Shown here: positions 1 to 9,574 of the stretch, piece after piece | How positions within the stretch are numbered: position 1 is the stretch's first letter | Layout of the letters: each line of letters opens with the position of its first letter | Assembly: GCF_033568475.1 (NCBI RefSeq) | Contig: NW_027331833.1 | Location: 1,860,001-1,924,000, forward strand | Origin: Henckelia pumila | Lineage: Eukaryota > Streptophyta > Magnoliopsida > Lamiales > Gesneriaceae | DNA length: 64,000 nucleotides | Direction: 5' to 3' | Translations under genes and position numbers: made by a program | The notes under the pieces: generated by a model | What the model saw: the letters and a program-made list of their open reading frames with translations, nothing else | The model's database searches: none | What the model was told of the DNA's origin: nothing

Positions 1-190
1 AATAAAAATATTTATATTTATATATATTCGGGTATGGGGACGGGGACGGGGATGAGGATCAAGTTCCCGCGAGTATGGGGATGGGGAATTCCCGATTAAA
101 AATAACGAGGAATGGGCGGGGATAGGGACGGGTTTTGTATTCGCGGACGAGGATGGGAAAAGGCATCATCGTCCTCATCCCGCCCCATTG
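1..190. repeat. G-rich dispersed repeat fragment
   Basis: A strand-asymmetric stretch in which GGGGAC, GGGGAT and GGGAAT blocks alternate on the plus strand and then turn into a C-rich ending near 170-190. It is non-coding and its base use is unlike its AT-rich surroundings. Similar G-rich blocks are common inside plant transposon remnants, but I cannot assign a family. The run at about 30-58 has four G-tracts and could form a G-quadruplex. Confidence 0.4.
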
Positions 191-469
191 TCATCCTTAA
201 TTAGAATGTCTCTACTATAATAATATAATAACATAGTAAGATAATTATATACACATGTTAATTGTTTCACATTAGCCACATTTTGATTTTCCTGATTAAC
301 GACGATTATTTCCATCTTCCAATCCAAAAAATTACGTAACACAAGTGTCTCAAAAATAGTATTTTATGATTCCACTGACGAATCTGAGGAATACTACGTC
401 GTCCAACATGTTACATGTCCAATAAATTGGATGACATGAAATACGTAGTTTATAAACTAGCTAAATTTG

Positions 470-864
470 CAATCTCTAGTCCTCAATCGTGTGCTTGGAT
501 ATCTTATGGATTTCATTCTTGGCTCCAATAAGTTGTACTCGTCATTTATTAATGATATGTTTTTTTATTCAAAAAAAAAATTGGAAGACATGAAATATTT
601 AAGCTACGTTTGGACGTATACTTTAAAAATATTTTTAGTGTTTAATAAGTTAAAAAAACTTAAAGTATGTCTTTGGGTAAATTTTTTGTAGATTATTTTT
701 TAAAAATATTTTTAAAAAAATGTTCTTTAAGTATGGTTTCTAAAGAACAATTAGAAGGTTTTTTTTGAATTTTTTTTGGATAAAATCGCGGTTCAGAATC
801 GGGTCGAGCAAACAGTGAATGGGGTGAAAATGGTAAATGGATCATTTTTCGTTCAAATCTCCTT
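470..864. repeat. Direct repeat R1, copy 1 (promoter-like segment)
   Basis: About 390 bp that recurs at 9187-9574 with scattered differences. It contains an AT-rich stretch starting GCTACGTTTGGACG that resembles short non-autonomous elements elsewhere in the window (about 19130-19310). It ends next to a pyrimidine-rich stretch (865-910) that looks like a plant 5' leader, so R1 copy 1 may be the upstream region of the small host ORF at 1521. I do not recognise the family. Confidence 0.5.
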
Positions 865-1520
865 CTCGCTAACCCTAATTTTTTCTCTCGCTCCCTCCAT
901 CCCAATATTCCAATTGTCGTCGCCAAAACTAGAAATCGAAGAATTAAATCGATCATTTGAATCTCGTCTATTGGATTTTATCTGAAGGTTCCTTACCTTT
1001 TTTCATCTTAATCTTTGATATTATTGTGCCTTTTTTCCAAATTATTGTTGGTTATAATCGTTCTCCGATGATTGTGTCTGTAAAATATTTATGGCGGTGT
1101 ATGTATATATGAGTAGCCCATTATATTCTTACATCTTAGCTCAGCAGATCTTTAACATCCTCCGCACGCATTTGATTGGTTTTTTTTTGGGTGTTAGTCC
1201 GACCACCGCAAACCTGAGTGGTGGTGATTGAACAAAATTTACCATGGTTTATACTTTCGAGAATAACTTTTGATTTCATGATAGAAATGTGTCCTGTAAA
1301 TAAACTAAAAGCTCTAAAGAAAGCTAAAGGGCAGTACATATATGGCGTTTTATGTCTCCTCAAGAAAGGAATTTATTAAAGGGGATCTGATATACGGATT
1401 TTGGCTCGCAATTTCAGTTCACTCTCTTTGTTTGTTATTGAGCTTAGGGATTGATGGGGTATTGGCTTTCATGTTACTACATATGGATATCATTTGATTT
1501 GATTTGATTCAGTGTTTCCT

Positions 1521-1661
1521 ATGAGAGTTTCAAGTACAAATGATAAAAATGGAGGTCGAAAAGCGAGAAACAAAAGGGTGTCCTTTATTTTGAACTCCAT
1601 TCACTTGATGGTGGCTTTGCTAACCTTTCTCCATACCATTTTTTTCCCTTCGTTTGGAAGA
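1521..1661 (+). pseudogene. Possible small host gene interrupted by gypsy element A
   Basis: An ATG at 1521, 8 bases after an acceptor-like CAG at 1510-1512, opens a frame of 47 codons. It starts MRVSSTNDKNGG and has a hydrophobic stretch near residues 29-45. The frame runs into the left LTR of gypsy element A at 1662 and stops there. If the element and one target duplication are removed, the frame continues for 12 codons from 18402 to a TGA. A pyrimidine-rich leader (about 865-985) with a possible donor lies upstream. I do not recognise the protein, and a frame this short could be chance. The insertion would remove at least its last residues and its 3' UTR. Confidence 0.3.
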
Positions 1662-2090
1662 TGTTAGGAACAATAATTCCTAACGACTCAAATACAAATA
1701 CAATTCAAGATTCAATAAAAATATCTGAATATTGCTATTTAGATAAAGGTTTAATCCCTTTACAAGAGGAAGACTCTTGCCCCTAGCACAAGCTAGTTGA
1801 ATCTTCAAAATAAATCTGAATATCCTCCCTAACAATCTCCTCTCTATTTATTCTCTTCCCCGATCTAGATCCTTTTGATTAGGATAAGGGCTTGGGCCTG
1901 CTTGGTCTATTGGGCCTATTTAATCCCTTTATAAGAGGAAGACTCTTGCCCCTAGCACAAGCTAGTTGAATCTTCAAAATAAATCTGAATATCCTCCCTA
2001 ACAATCTCCTCTCTATTTATTCTCTTCCCCGATCTAGATCCTTTTGATTAGGATAAGGGCTTGGGCCTGCTTGGTCTATTGGGCCTAGCA
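1662..2090 (-). repeat. LTR of Ty3/gypsy element A (3' LTR, with internal duplication)
   Basis: Starts TGTTAGGAAC and ends GGGCCTAGCA. It matches the 260-bp LTR at 18137-18396 except that a 169-bp segment is present twice in tandem here (1750-1918 and 1919-2087). In element orientation (minus) the sequence just before it is a purine-rich tract, GAAGAGGGCGGTAT, which fits a polypurine tract. The left flank is GAAGA; the right flank of the partner LTR is GCAGA, a five-base target duplication with one change. Confidence 0.75.
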
Positions 2091-2272
2091 ATACCGCCCT
2101 CTTCAAAACAACCTTGTTCTCAAGGTTGGAGTTTTGAATTTGGGCTCTAGTGGTTCTCCCGTCCTTCGATATAGTCTTTTTGTTGATGAGTTGAGTATCT
2201 GTCATGTTTTGAGTGCTTTCAGTAATGACAGTCAAATCCTTTATTTTAGCACACTGTTTTCTACTGCCCCAA
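2091..2272 (-). pseudogene. C-terminal end of gypsy element A polyprotein
   Basis: On the minus strand the frame reads through SNLENKVVLKR just before the polypurine tract. This resembles the usual last residues (LEDKV..K) of plant Ty3/gypsy polyproteins. The CACTA transposon interrupts it at 2273. No integrase or chromodomain is recognisable in what is left of this element, so it has lost most of pol. Confidence 0.5.
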
Positions 2273-2285
2273 CACTACAAGAAAA

Positions 2286-2600
2286 ACGGCTAAAGACAAC
2301 GCCTTTTCCGCGTTGTTAATGACCCGAAAAAGCGTTGTCGTAGCCAGTGTTGTAAAAGACCACACTCAAAGACAACGCGGAAAAAGCGTTGTCGTTTCTG
2401 GAAAAGACAATGCTTATAAAGCGTTGTCGTATCTAAAAAAGACAACGTTTTTTAAGCGTTGTCTTTTATAAAAAAGCGTTGTCGTTTCTGAAAAAAACAA
2501 CGCTTTTTAAGCGTCGTTGTATCTGAAAATGACAACGCTTAAAAAAGCGTTGTCTTTTATGGTAAAGACAACACTTTAAAAAAGCGTTGCCTTTATTCAA
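2286..2600. repeat. Left subterminal repeat array of the CACTA element
   Basis: Repeated GACAACGC and GCGTTGTC words separated by short A- or T-rich linkers, in both orientations. This gives many potential short hairpins and presumed transposase-binding sites. Confidence 0.8.
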
Positions 2601-2796
2601 ATAAAAAACAAAAAAAAAATTAATTCACAAATTTTCAATATTATAAATCACTCAAAATTCAAATAATTGTAAAATAAAATTTATATAGAGTCTTCCAATA
2701 TTATAAATCATTCAAATATAAAAATAATCGAATTCTAAATTAATGAACACAAGAAAAAAACTATGCATTAATCTCGAAAAACTTTGATTCCTTCCT

Positions 2797-2875
2797 TCAG
2801 CACATGTTAGCGTCCCAAGCTTTCATAAAAGCCGCAACAATCTCTTTTCCTTTAATTTGTATCTCCATACTGTAA
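2797..2875 (-). pseudogene. Unidentified captured exon near the left end of the CACTA element
   Basis: On the minus strand an acceptor-like ACAG is followed by a short frame beginning MEIQIKGKEI and ending DANMC then TGA. It lies downstream of the other captured exons and could act as a last exon with a stop codon. I do not recognise the protein. Confidence 0.3.
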
Positions 2876-3234
2876 ATTATTAAAAATAAAAACAAACATA
2901 AAACAAATATGAATAGATTAAAATGAAACGTAAAAGCAAACACATATTTGGCAGCAACGAACATGAACTGCGAATTACGAAATTCAAGCCACAAGTTATT
3001 TATTTGATACACTAACAAAGTAACAATGACTGGGATATATGTAGAACATCAAATAATACACCCTTGTAATTAAAAGTAATGAAAAGTGTTCCATACCCAA
3101 GCACGAAAATCACATGTAAACTAAATTTCCACGTGCCATTTATTCAAAAATATTAATCGGAAGAATATTTTTTTTGCTATTTTCCTTTTATTCATCATAA
3201 TTTGCTTGCATTTATATAGAAATTCTGACCAGAT

Positions 3235-3361
3235 AATAGAAAGTTATCCATAGACTATATTGGCTTCCTTCACAGACCATATGTGCAAGAATTTATCCAA
3301 TGATCCATTGGCCAGATACTCGCCATTTGGGCTAAATAATGCAATGAAATAAACAAGATCC
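3235..3361 (-). pseudogene. Captured fragment of a HOS15/TBL1-like WD40 repeat protein
   Basis: After an acceptor-like TTGCAG the minus strand encodes most of one WD40 blade, with the words FSPNGEYLANGS, LDKFLHIWS and VKEANIV. These match the late WD40 repeats of HOS15, the plant homologue of TBL1XR1. In host plants HOS15 works with histone deacetylases in chromatin repression. The frame then meets a stop codon, so only about 40 residues remain. The assignment rests on remembered family sequence. Confidence 0.75.
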
Positions 3362-3926
3362 CTGCAATCTTTGGATTAGTGGACATTATAGTGAGTAGAA
3401 CTAAACACTAGTTCAATTCAATGAAGTTAAGCTCTATAATAAGTGTTTTATTTTTGGGTTTGTCATCAGGTTCAAAGTTTTAATTATCCCACCAAACTTA
3501 GTAAAAGCAAAGTCATGGTTCGAATGTGAGAGATGATAATGTTTGTCAAACCCTTTTCTTGTTTTATAGGATCATTACGCACGAGAAACACTTTTATGGT
3601 TTTATGTAAAATTCAGACATAGTTTCATATGGTTATGTAAAATTTATATATCTAGGAGCCAAACCTGTGGCCATTTAACACTTACTGTTTCCATAACAAT
3701 GTCACATGTAACACAACAAAGAAATAATAAAGTATTTAATATTCAATATATCATAAGATGGTTTGGCTGGAATATCCCGGCACTGAAAGGGAATGAAAAA
3801 CCTTTTGGACTAAGAAATAGCTAAATGCATATCACTTACATTCATCGCCTAAAACTTAAAATCCATATTAACTTGATAAGGAAAATTGGAAAAAATAACA
3901 TAAAATAACAAAAATTTTGACCTATA

Positions 3927-3990
3927 CTCGCCCAAGAGATTTCAATCCACCAATAAAGTCATGCTTTGAGAACTCACACATTGTGGCATC
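3927..3990 (-). pseudogene. Captured exon of a DCN1-like (DCUN1 domain) protein
   Basis: A 64-bp exon on the minus strand between an acceptor TTGCAG and a donor GTATAG. It encodes DATMCEFSKHDFIGG then LKSLGR. The words MCEFSK and FIGGL..LG are characteristic of the DCUN1 (potentiating neddylation) domain, which binds cullins and helps attach the ubiquitin-like protein NEDD8/RUB. Only this exon is recognisable, and the splice sites are preserved. Confidence 0.7.
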
Positions 3991-4150
3991 CTGCAATGCC
4001 ATGAAACAACCAACTACAATCCAAACCAATATAAACTTTATGTCATGATTGTGGCCATTCCCACATCACAGACCAAAAACAAAATCAATGTTTTTAATTG
4101 TCTTTGTCACATCCATATGCAAATACATCAACAGACAACAACTGCCAAGA

Positions 4151-4838
4151 CTTACTTGCAACCAATTCCAAGCTGTTTCACGAGCATCCTTGCTAACTGA
4201 GAGTCCAAAAACAGCATTTTGTCTCCTTACCTGCATATGTAAGAGGAATAAGAAGAGAATATGAAAAATAAGTGTCATAAATAAAAAAACACTTTAAAAA
4301 TTAGCTCAAACATATCAACAGTACCTCAGGAGAAAACAAAAAATTCATAAATTCTTGAATAATTTCAGGATCCCGGAAGGATTCCAATGAACTTGTGGGA
4401 ATAAAATAACTTTTTATAGGAGCTGCAAAAGTTGTTAATAATAAAAGGTACACCAAATCATGATGTTAAACCTAAAATACATGTCTTCTCCTGGCTGAGT
4501 TCGGTCTCTCTATAGAATCTTAGGAGAGATTCATACCCAGATCTGTTTGATTTACTCACTTTCTGCATTACAACAGCATATACTGCTTGACAAACGGGAG
4601 AGCTGTTAGCAAATAATGAACATTCATAGATATCCATTGCATCCAATCCAACAACTCAACCTTTTAAAATCAGGAGGAAGAACAGGTGTATTTCTGTCTT
4701 CTAAAAACAAGTGAAAGCGTTTTTTTCCTTCATCTAGTGTTGCGTCATGCCCAAAAATAGCCAATGCGGTCAAGAGCTCCCCTCGTAACATGACATCAAG
4801 GTGGCTTTCTCCTTGTTTAGGATCCCAACCAAGCCTCC
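4151..4838 (-). pseudogene. Captured exons of an aminopeptidase M1-like (M1 family) gene
   Basis: Four exons on the minus strand, in N-to-C order and separated by introns, match the C-terminal helical domain of plant APM1 / puromycin-sensitive aminopeptidase. Exon a (about 4664-4838) carries LGWDPKQGESHLDVMLRGEL. Exon b (about 4480-4600) carries SNRSGYESLLRFYRE and LSQEKT. Exon c (about 4326-4432) carries SLESFRDPEIIQEFMNF. Exon d (about 4151-4231) carries NAVFGLSVS and RETAWNWLQ, then a canonical donor GTAAGT. The zinc-binding catalytic half (HEXXH) is absent, so no peptidase activity is possible. The retained introns show capture at the DNA level rather than retroposition. Confidence 0.85.
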
Positions 4839-5034
4839 TGATTTTTAAAAAAAACCAAAAATAGAATTACGATTGGCATATGTTTAAGTCGTAACAAACA
4901 AAACCATGCGAAAAAATGTAAATAATATGGGGAAAAGAAAACTTTCTTGCGAAAAGCGTAGAGCACAAATTTTATTATGCGGAATCGTCTCATAGATATA
5001 CGCCCTCTTTCGTTAAAATACATGGTTTTTCATA

Positions 5035-5142
5035 CCTGATTTGCAATGAAATCCATGATTTGAGTGGCAGAGATAGTGCTGCCAGGTTTTCTTACAACAT
5101 ATGCCATCAGACTCTGGCCTGCTTCTTCATCTGGATAGCTGC
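5035..5142 (-). pseudogene. Captured exon of a 4-coumarate:CoA-ligase-like gene
   Basis: One minus-strand exon between an acceptor GCGCAG and a donor GTATGA. It encodes YPDEEAGQSLMAYVVRKPGS and, further on, QIMDFIANQ. This is the C-terminal subdomain of the AMP-forming acyl-CoA synthetase family as seen in plant 4CL and 4CL-like enzymes (usual form PDEEAGQ.P.AFVVR..GS). The AMP-binding P-loop and the catalytic lysine region are missing, so it is a fragment. Confidence 0.8.
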
Positions 5143-5287
5143 GCGTTCTTGAAAATATATGAAAGTATCGAAACATAAATGGTAGCTCGTAATGGTATCA
5201 ATAAAACATATACTTAAAGCTGTAATAGGTCAACGAAAATTTCCCACATATACTTAAATACAGACCAATATTTTCCAAAATGAAGTA

Positions 5288-5368
5288 ACGTTCCATGAAC
5301 TATACCCACCACGTTATCGAGCTCAATCCCAAATTTTAAGCATAAATCTTTAAAATCTTCCTCAGCTG
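5288..5368 (-). pseudogene. Captured exon of a phenylalanyl-tRNA synthetase beta-like gene
   Basis: On the minus strand the exon reads AEEDFKDLCLKFGIELDNVV and is followed by a GTGGGT donor-like site. This resembles the N terminus of the cytosolic PheRS beta subunit of plants (family pattern EEFE.LCF.FGIELDDV). Only about 25 residues are present, so this assignment is weaker than its neighbours. Confidence 0.55.
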
Positions 5369-5659
5369 TGATAATCAAAGATTAAAATTACGCAATAATC
5401 AGCTAAAAGATTGGCCACATACATAAATCAGTCAATTCATAGAGAGAATTGAGTTTCTTACTGTAAATTCATTGAGCAAGGTTCAGGTTTCGGATTATAT
5501 TGTGTAAATTTTGGCTTCATTTTCTTTGTTTAATTAAGTGGCCCTTACATCCAATCAGTATGTAAGACATGCAAATCTAAGATCATGTATATGAAGACTG
5601 AAATGTTGGGATTGCTTAGGGGTGACTGACATGAGTTAGAGAGAACGTATTCATTAAAC

Positions 5660-7410
5660 CTTCTGCTTGCCATAAATATATTCCTCAGCAATTCGAACTG
5701 CAGTTGAACTAAGGCTCCATCTGATCATGTCCATTGTTGGGTCCACTAGCCATCGTGGTCCACACAGTAAAGGGTGCCTTAAAGCATCCAAGCAACTGTA
5801 GATGTACAAACATAATTGAATTAATAAAAAAATTGGATGTGTCCAAATGCATCTCATCAAGTTTTCCTATATATTAATGGTGAAATGCAGAAAATCTTGA
5901 GGTGCATAAACTTGGAAACAACTATATATAAATATTTTCATCACTTGACGGCTTTGCATTGCTAATATTTAGTCAATATGGGACCAACAAAGCACCAAAT
6001 AGTAACTAACTAAGGAGTGGTACCTTATTCTCTGCAAAGGTTTCATTGCAAGAAGCAAGGACAGCAAGTTCCAACCTGCTCCCCAATTTCTATCAAGTAT
6101 CTGCGAATAAGATACAGCCTCAGTACAAGTTGGTACAAGGGGAAACTAGGAGTTAGCATTATGTGTTGAGGGGAAGTTCTCCAACCTGGAATCCAATTTT
6201 TCCAGATGAAGAGTTTCTATTGATATACTAGTCAGAAACTCACGCAAGTAGGAAGGGTTTTTTCCCTGAAAGATGCAAACAAAAGAGAATGATGATGTTT
6301 CTGTTAAAGCAAATCATCCTAATTGATTTATAATATGGAATTGAATTGATAATACCTTGGAGAGAAATGATTTGAACTGTGATAAAAATCATGGGATCCA
6401 TAAGGTCCCTCAGAATCATTTTGGCCATGATGAATCCAACACATCTAGCAAACACATTTGGGGGGGGGGGGGGAGTCATAAACACGGGTTCTGGATTGTA
6501 ACAAGAACACGAGAATTTCAGATTGCATTTCCAACCTCATTTCAAACGCAATCATCATTTTTCGTCTATCCATGTTGATATCAAGTTTGCTATCAACTGG
6601 ACTGGACTCGTGGAAATCGGAAGCATTTCCCAGTATTCCAACCTAAGATTATAAAGTAACAGAAAATGATGGTTCTTATTGTAAACCAAAAAGATAAAAG
6701 ATCTGATTAACCGAGTCAAGTATGGGATGGCACACCAAAAGCTAAGATTAGCGACAACTATAATTGCTTTGTTTCCATTAGAAGATATTGAATAGTTCAT
6801 ACTTACTTTAATATGTCTATCAACCGGGCTAATATGTAAATTTTCAAGTCTCAGCTCAGTATGGGCAAGTCCATGGCTGTGCAAGTAATTCACCTGGTAC
6901 ATAGCAAGGAAAAAAACATGGTAAACCACCAATGTTCTTTAGCCACAAAAGAAACAATTTACACATTTTTTGGAGATAGTATGAGATTGATTCCATGGAA
7001 TAGAGTGAACGAATCACTATCCTCGATTGTGGATGAGCACACATAACCATGTACTTGCATTGAGTAAGAATGATATAATCTGCGGCTTCCTAGTCTTCTC
7101 AACAACTAGAACAAATTTTCAAAATAAAAGACAATGAGGTCAGAATAAGGTCGCAACTTTTCAATAATATAACTAAAAATATCAATATTGCTAACCTCCA
7201 TTGCACGTCTTCCCCTTCGCTTTGCTAGTGTACTGGTCAGTTTCCTAAGCACAACTCTCGTGTTAAACAATTGACTGCATTTCTAGAAATAAACTGATAT
7301 TAAAATCACATAAACTTTCTTTCAAAACAAGCTTGACAAACTCCGGAAGCAGAAACAAACCTACGAGGGTCCTTCACAGTGGCTTCATAAACAACCTCAT
7401 CACCCTGCAT
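5660..7410 (-). pseudogene. Captured multi-exon kinase-like gene segment
   Basis: A collinear run of exons on the minus strand covers most of a protein-kinase-like plant protein. In order: GDEVVYEATVKDPRR (about 7365-7407); VVLRKLTSTLAKRRGRRAME (about 7197-7258); a segment reading RRLYHSYSMQVHGYVC (about 7020-7085); YLHSHGLAHTELRLEN and SPVDRHIKV (about 6804-6898); VGILGNASDFHESSP and DRRKMMIAFEM (about 6530-6640); CVGFIMAKMILRDLMDPMIF (about 6385-6450); PSYLREFLTSISIE (about 6185-6270); LDRNWGAGWNLLSLLLA (about 6028-6105); SCLDALRHPLLCGPRW and RIAEEYIYGKQK (about 5662-5797). The kinase catalytic-loop HRD is HTE, so the parent looks like a pseudokinase. A 14-G run at 6460-6473 interrupts the sequence. 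I recognise the family only as an uncharacterised plant kinase-like protein. Confidence 0.65.
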
Positions 7411-8139
7411 CACAACTCATCCATCATTGATAAGAGAATATTTTGTATAACAAGAGATTTTGGTAAAATATGCACCAATCTCAAAGATATGATTTTACGA
7501 AAACGTGTATAACCTTAAGCTTCTACATTGCTACCATTTATAAAATGATTGTTCGGTTTGACCAAAGTTCAATGATGAGTCAGTTCGAACAGCCAACTAC
7601 ATGCGAAATTATAATCAAATTTCAATTATGCTTTTCCATTTAGAAGTATCCAATTATGTCCGAAAGCCGGACCTAAGTCTTAGGAAGCCTACTTGTTCAG
7701 TTAGCTTTTTGAAAACTCAAATAAATACCAAAAACAGATAACCGAGTTAAAAAGATAACCCCAAACGCAGATCTAAGAGAACAGATGATGTTGTGCAGCA
7801 TGAAAAGCAAACAAAACCAGAACACAGAGTTAACAAATGGAAGAAAACAAGAAGGAAAACCCGTTTTAAACAAAACAAAACAAAACTCAAATCTTCAAAC
7901 ATAAATCACAATTTACAGAGAACCAAACCCAAATCTAAGAGCACAAATGACATTGTACTGCGTGAGAAGCAAACAACAGGGAAACAAAACAGAAGAAACT
8001 TGCACGAAGATCGGAAGGTCAGCTAGTGAAATCCTAAGCAAAATCCCAAGGCACGCGTAGAACACAAATAGGAATTCAGAAAAATGCACAATACCATATA
8101 ACACAATTGAATCTAGTAAATCCAATGCAAGGCCAAGAG

Positions 8140-8450
8140 TTACCTGCAGCAGTGCTCAGTGAGTGCAGTTTCAATCGATGAAAATTTTGGGATTCGCTTA
8201 AGTGTCTTCGATCGTGCGCTTAAACGAGAGAAGAGCAGATTAATTTCTCTGCAAAAATGTTGTCTGATAACCCCCAAGAAGCAAGAAATCTTGATTCTCC
8301 ATCGCTGGCTCCAATGGCTGCAGAAAACTCAGATTAGATTCTTCACGATTGCATTAGCGAGTAGATTTTTTGACTTTTCTGAGAGCAAAAAGGAGATAAG
8401 CGCCTCACCGAGATCGCGAATAGGGTTTGGGATATTTTAAGTTCATTCTT
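8140..8450 (-). promoter_or_regulatory. Probable captured 5' leader exon inside the CACTA element
   Basis: On the minus strand this region is pyrimidine-rich and has no long frame. It ends in CTGCTGCAG followed by a donor GTAACT near 8140, directly upstream of the captured kinase exons. This looks like a gene's 5' UTR exon and first donor, so a promoter may have been captured as well. The inference rests on base composition and the donor only. Confidence 0.4.
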
Positions 8451-8489
8451 CAAAACGTCAGGTAATATTATTTAAGTTTTATATTTAAA

Positions 8490-8750
8490 AATAAAAAAAT
8501 TAATCTGCAACGCTTTTTAAAAAGTATTGTTGAATATAAAAAAAATGCTAATAGACAATGCTTTTTAAAAGTGTTGTTTTTGACCTGAAAGAAACGTTTA
8601 TAGACAACGCTTTTTGTAAAATGCGTTGTCTTTGATAAATAAAAAATATATAAAGACAACGCTTTTCACTAAAAGCGTTGTAATTTAATAAAAGACAACG
8701 TTTTTTACAAAAAGCGTTGTTTTTTAGGTGTTGTGTTTGATCATATTTGT
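8490..8750. repeat. Right subterminal repeat array of the CACTA element
   Basis: Several copies of GACAACGC..GCGTTGT words in both orientations. They mirror the left array and end at the TTGTAGTG terminal repeat. Confidence 0.8.
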
Positions 8751-8757
8751 TGTAGTG

Positions 8758-9186
8758 CAATTTCCAAACCTGGAACTCCATCCCATATTAGCAAAATGAC
8801 AGTGTCACTCTCCCCATTTTTCCAAACCCGAAACTCCAACCCATATAAGCACAACGACAAAGTTTAAATCGTAACCTTCCCTTGTCATACAATATTCCAA
8901 ACCAATTTTCAAATTTCAACATCTCCAACACCATCTGACTTGACGACTCTCTCTTACCCATACTTCACTTATATTTGTCTCGTTAGTTGGTAGCTCCAAA
9001 CTCCTCACCACATATTTAGATATACAATTATCCCACAGCCCTAGGCTCTCCAATTCTGTAATAGGGGACACGAAAATTGTGTCCCACACTTTTTTATTGT
9101 TAGGTTCAGAGTTACCACACATCATGTCCAACGGATCTACTAGCGCATAGAATTTGCAATCTGCACTGCTATACCCTCTTAGTTGA
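8758..9186. other. Unassigned segment between the CACTA element and repeat R1
   Basis: About 430 bp that should continue the interior of gypsy element A across the CACTA insertion. A minus-strand frame at 8916-9131 has words such as LGLWDNCIS and ISEVWVRES. They vaguely recall the F-box-associated domain, but the match is too weak to name. No retroviral domain is visible. Confidence 0.25.
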
Positions 9187-9574
9187 AATCTATAGTCCTC
9201 AATTGTGTGTTTGGATATCTTATGGCTTTCATTCTTGGCTCCAATAAGTTGTACTCGTCGATTAATAATGATATGTTTTCTTATTCAAAAAAAAAATTGG
9301 AAGACATGAAATATTTAAGCTTCGTTTAAAAGTGTACTTTAAAAATGTTTTTAGTGTTTAAGAAGTTAAAAAAACTTAAAGTATGTGTTTGGATAAATTT
9401 TTTGTAAATTATTTTTTTAATTTTTTTTTAAAAAATGTTATTTAAGTATGGTTTCTAAAGAAACATTAGAAGGTGTTTTTTTGAATTTTTTTTGGATTAA
9501 ATCGCGGGTCGGAATCGGGTCGAGCAAACAATGAATGGGGTGAAAATGGTAAATGGATCATTCTTCGTTCAATT
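9187..9574. repeat. Direct repeat R1, copy 2
   Basis: Matches 470-864 over about 390 bp, with scattered differences. It stops abruptly where the truncated left LTR of element B begins at about 9575. It therefore marks a rearrangement breakpoint rather than a normal insertion edge. Confidence 0.5.

Larger units (their letters stand above)
2273..8757 (-). mobile_element. CACTA (En/Spm-type) transposon carrying several host gene fragments
   Basis: The left end begins CACTACAAGAAAAA and the right end finishes TTGTAGTG, the terminal inverted repeats typical of plant CACTA elements. Each side is flanked by the same three bases, CAA (2270-2272 and 8758-8760), the expected target duplication length. 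The outer 300 bp at each end hold many copies of a short subterminal motif, GACAACGC and its reverse GCGTTGTC, on both strands; this is where the transposase of this superfamily binds. I find no transposase or TNP1/TNP2-like reading frame, so the element should depend on an autonomous relative. The interior (about 2790-8450) is made of host gene pieces in minus orientation, listed separately. The strand given is that of the captured genes. Confidence 0.9.

Noticed and set aside
2286..2600. Regularly repeated short inverted words resembling a CRISPR array
   Set aside because: They are the subterminal repeats of a CACTA transposon in a plant genome; spacers are irregular and A/T-rich.
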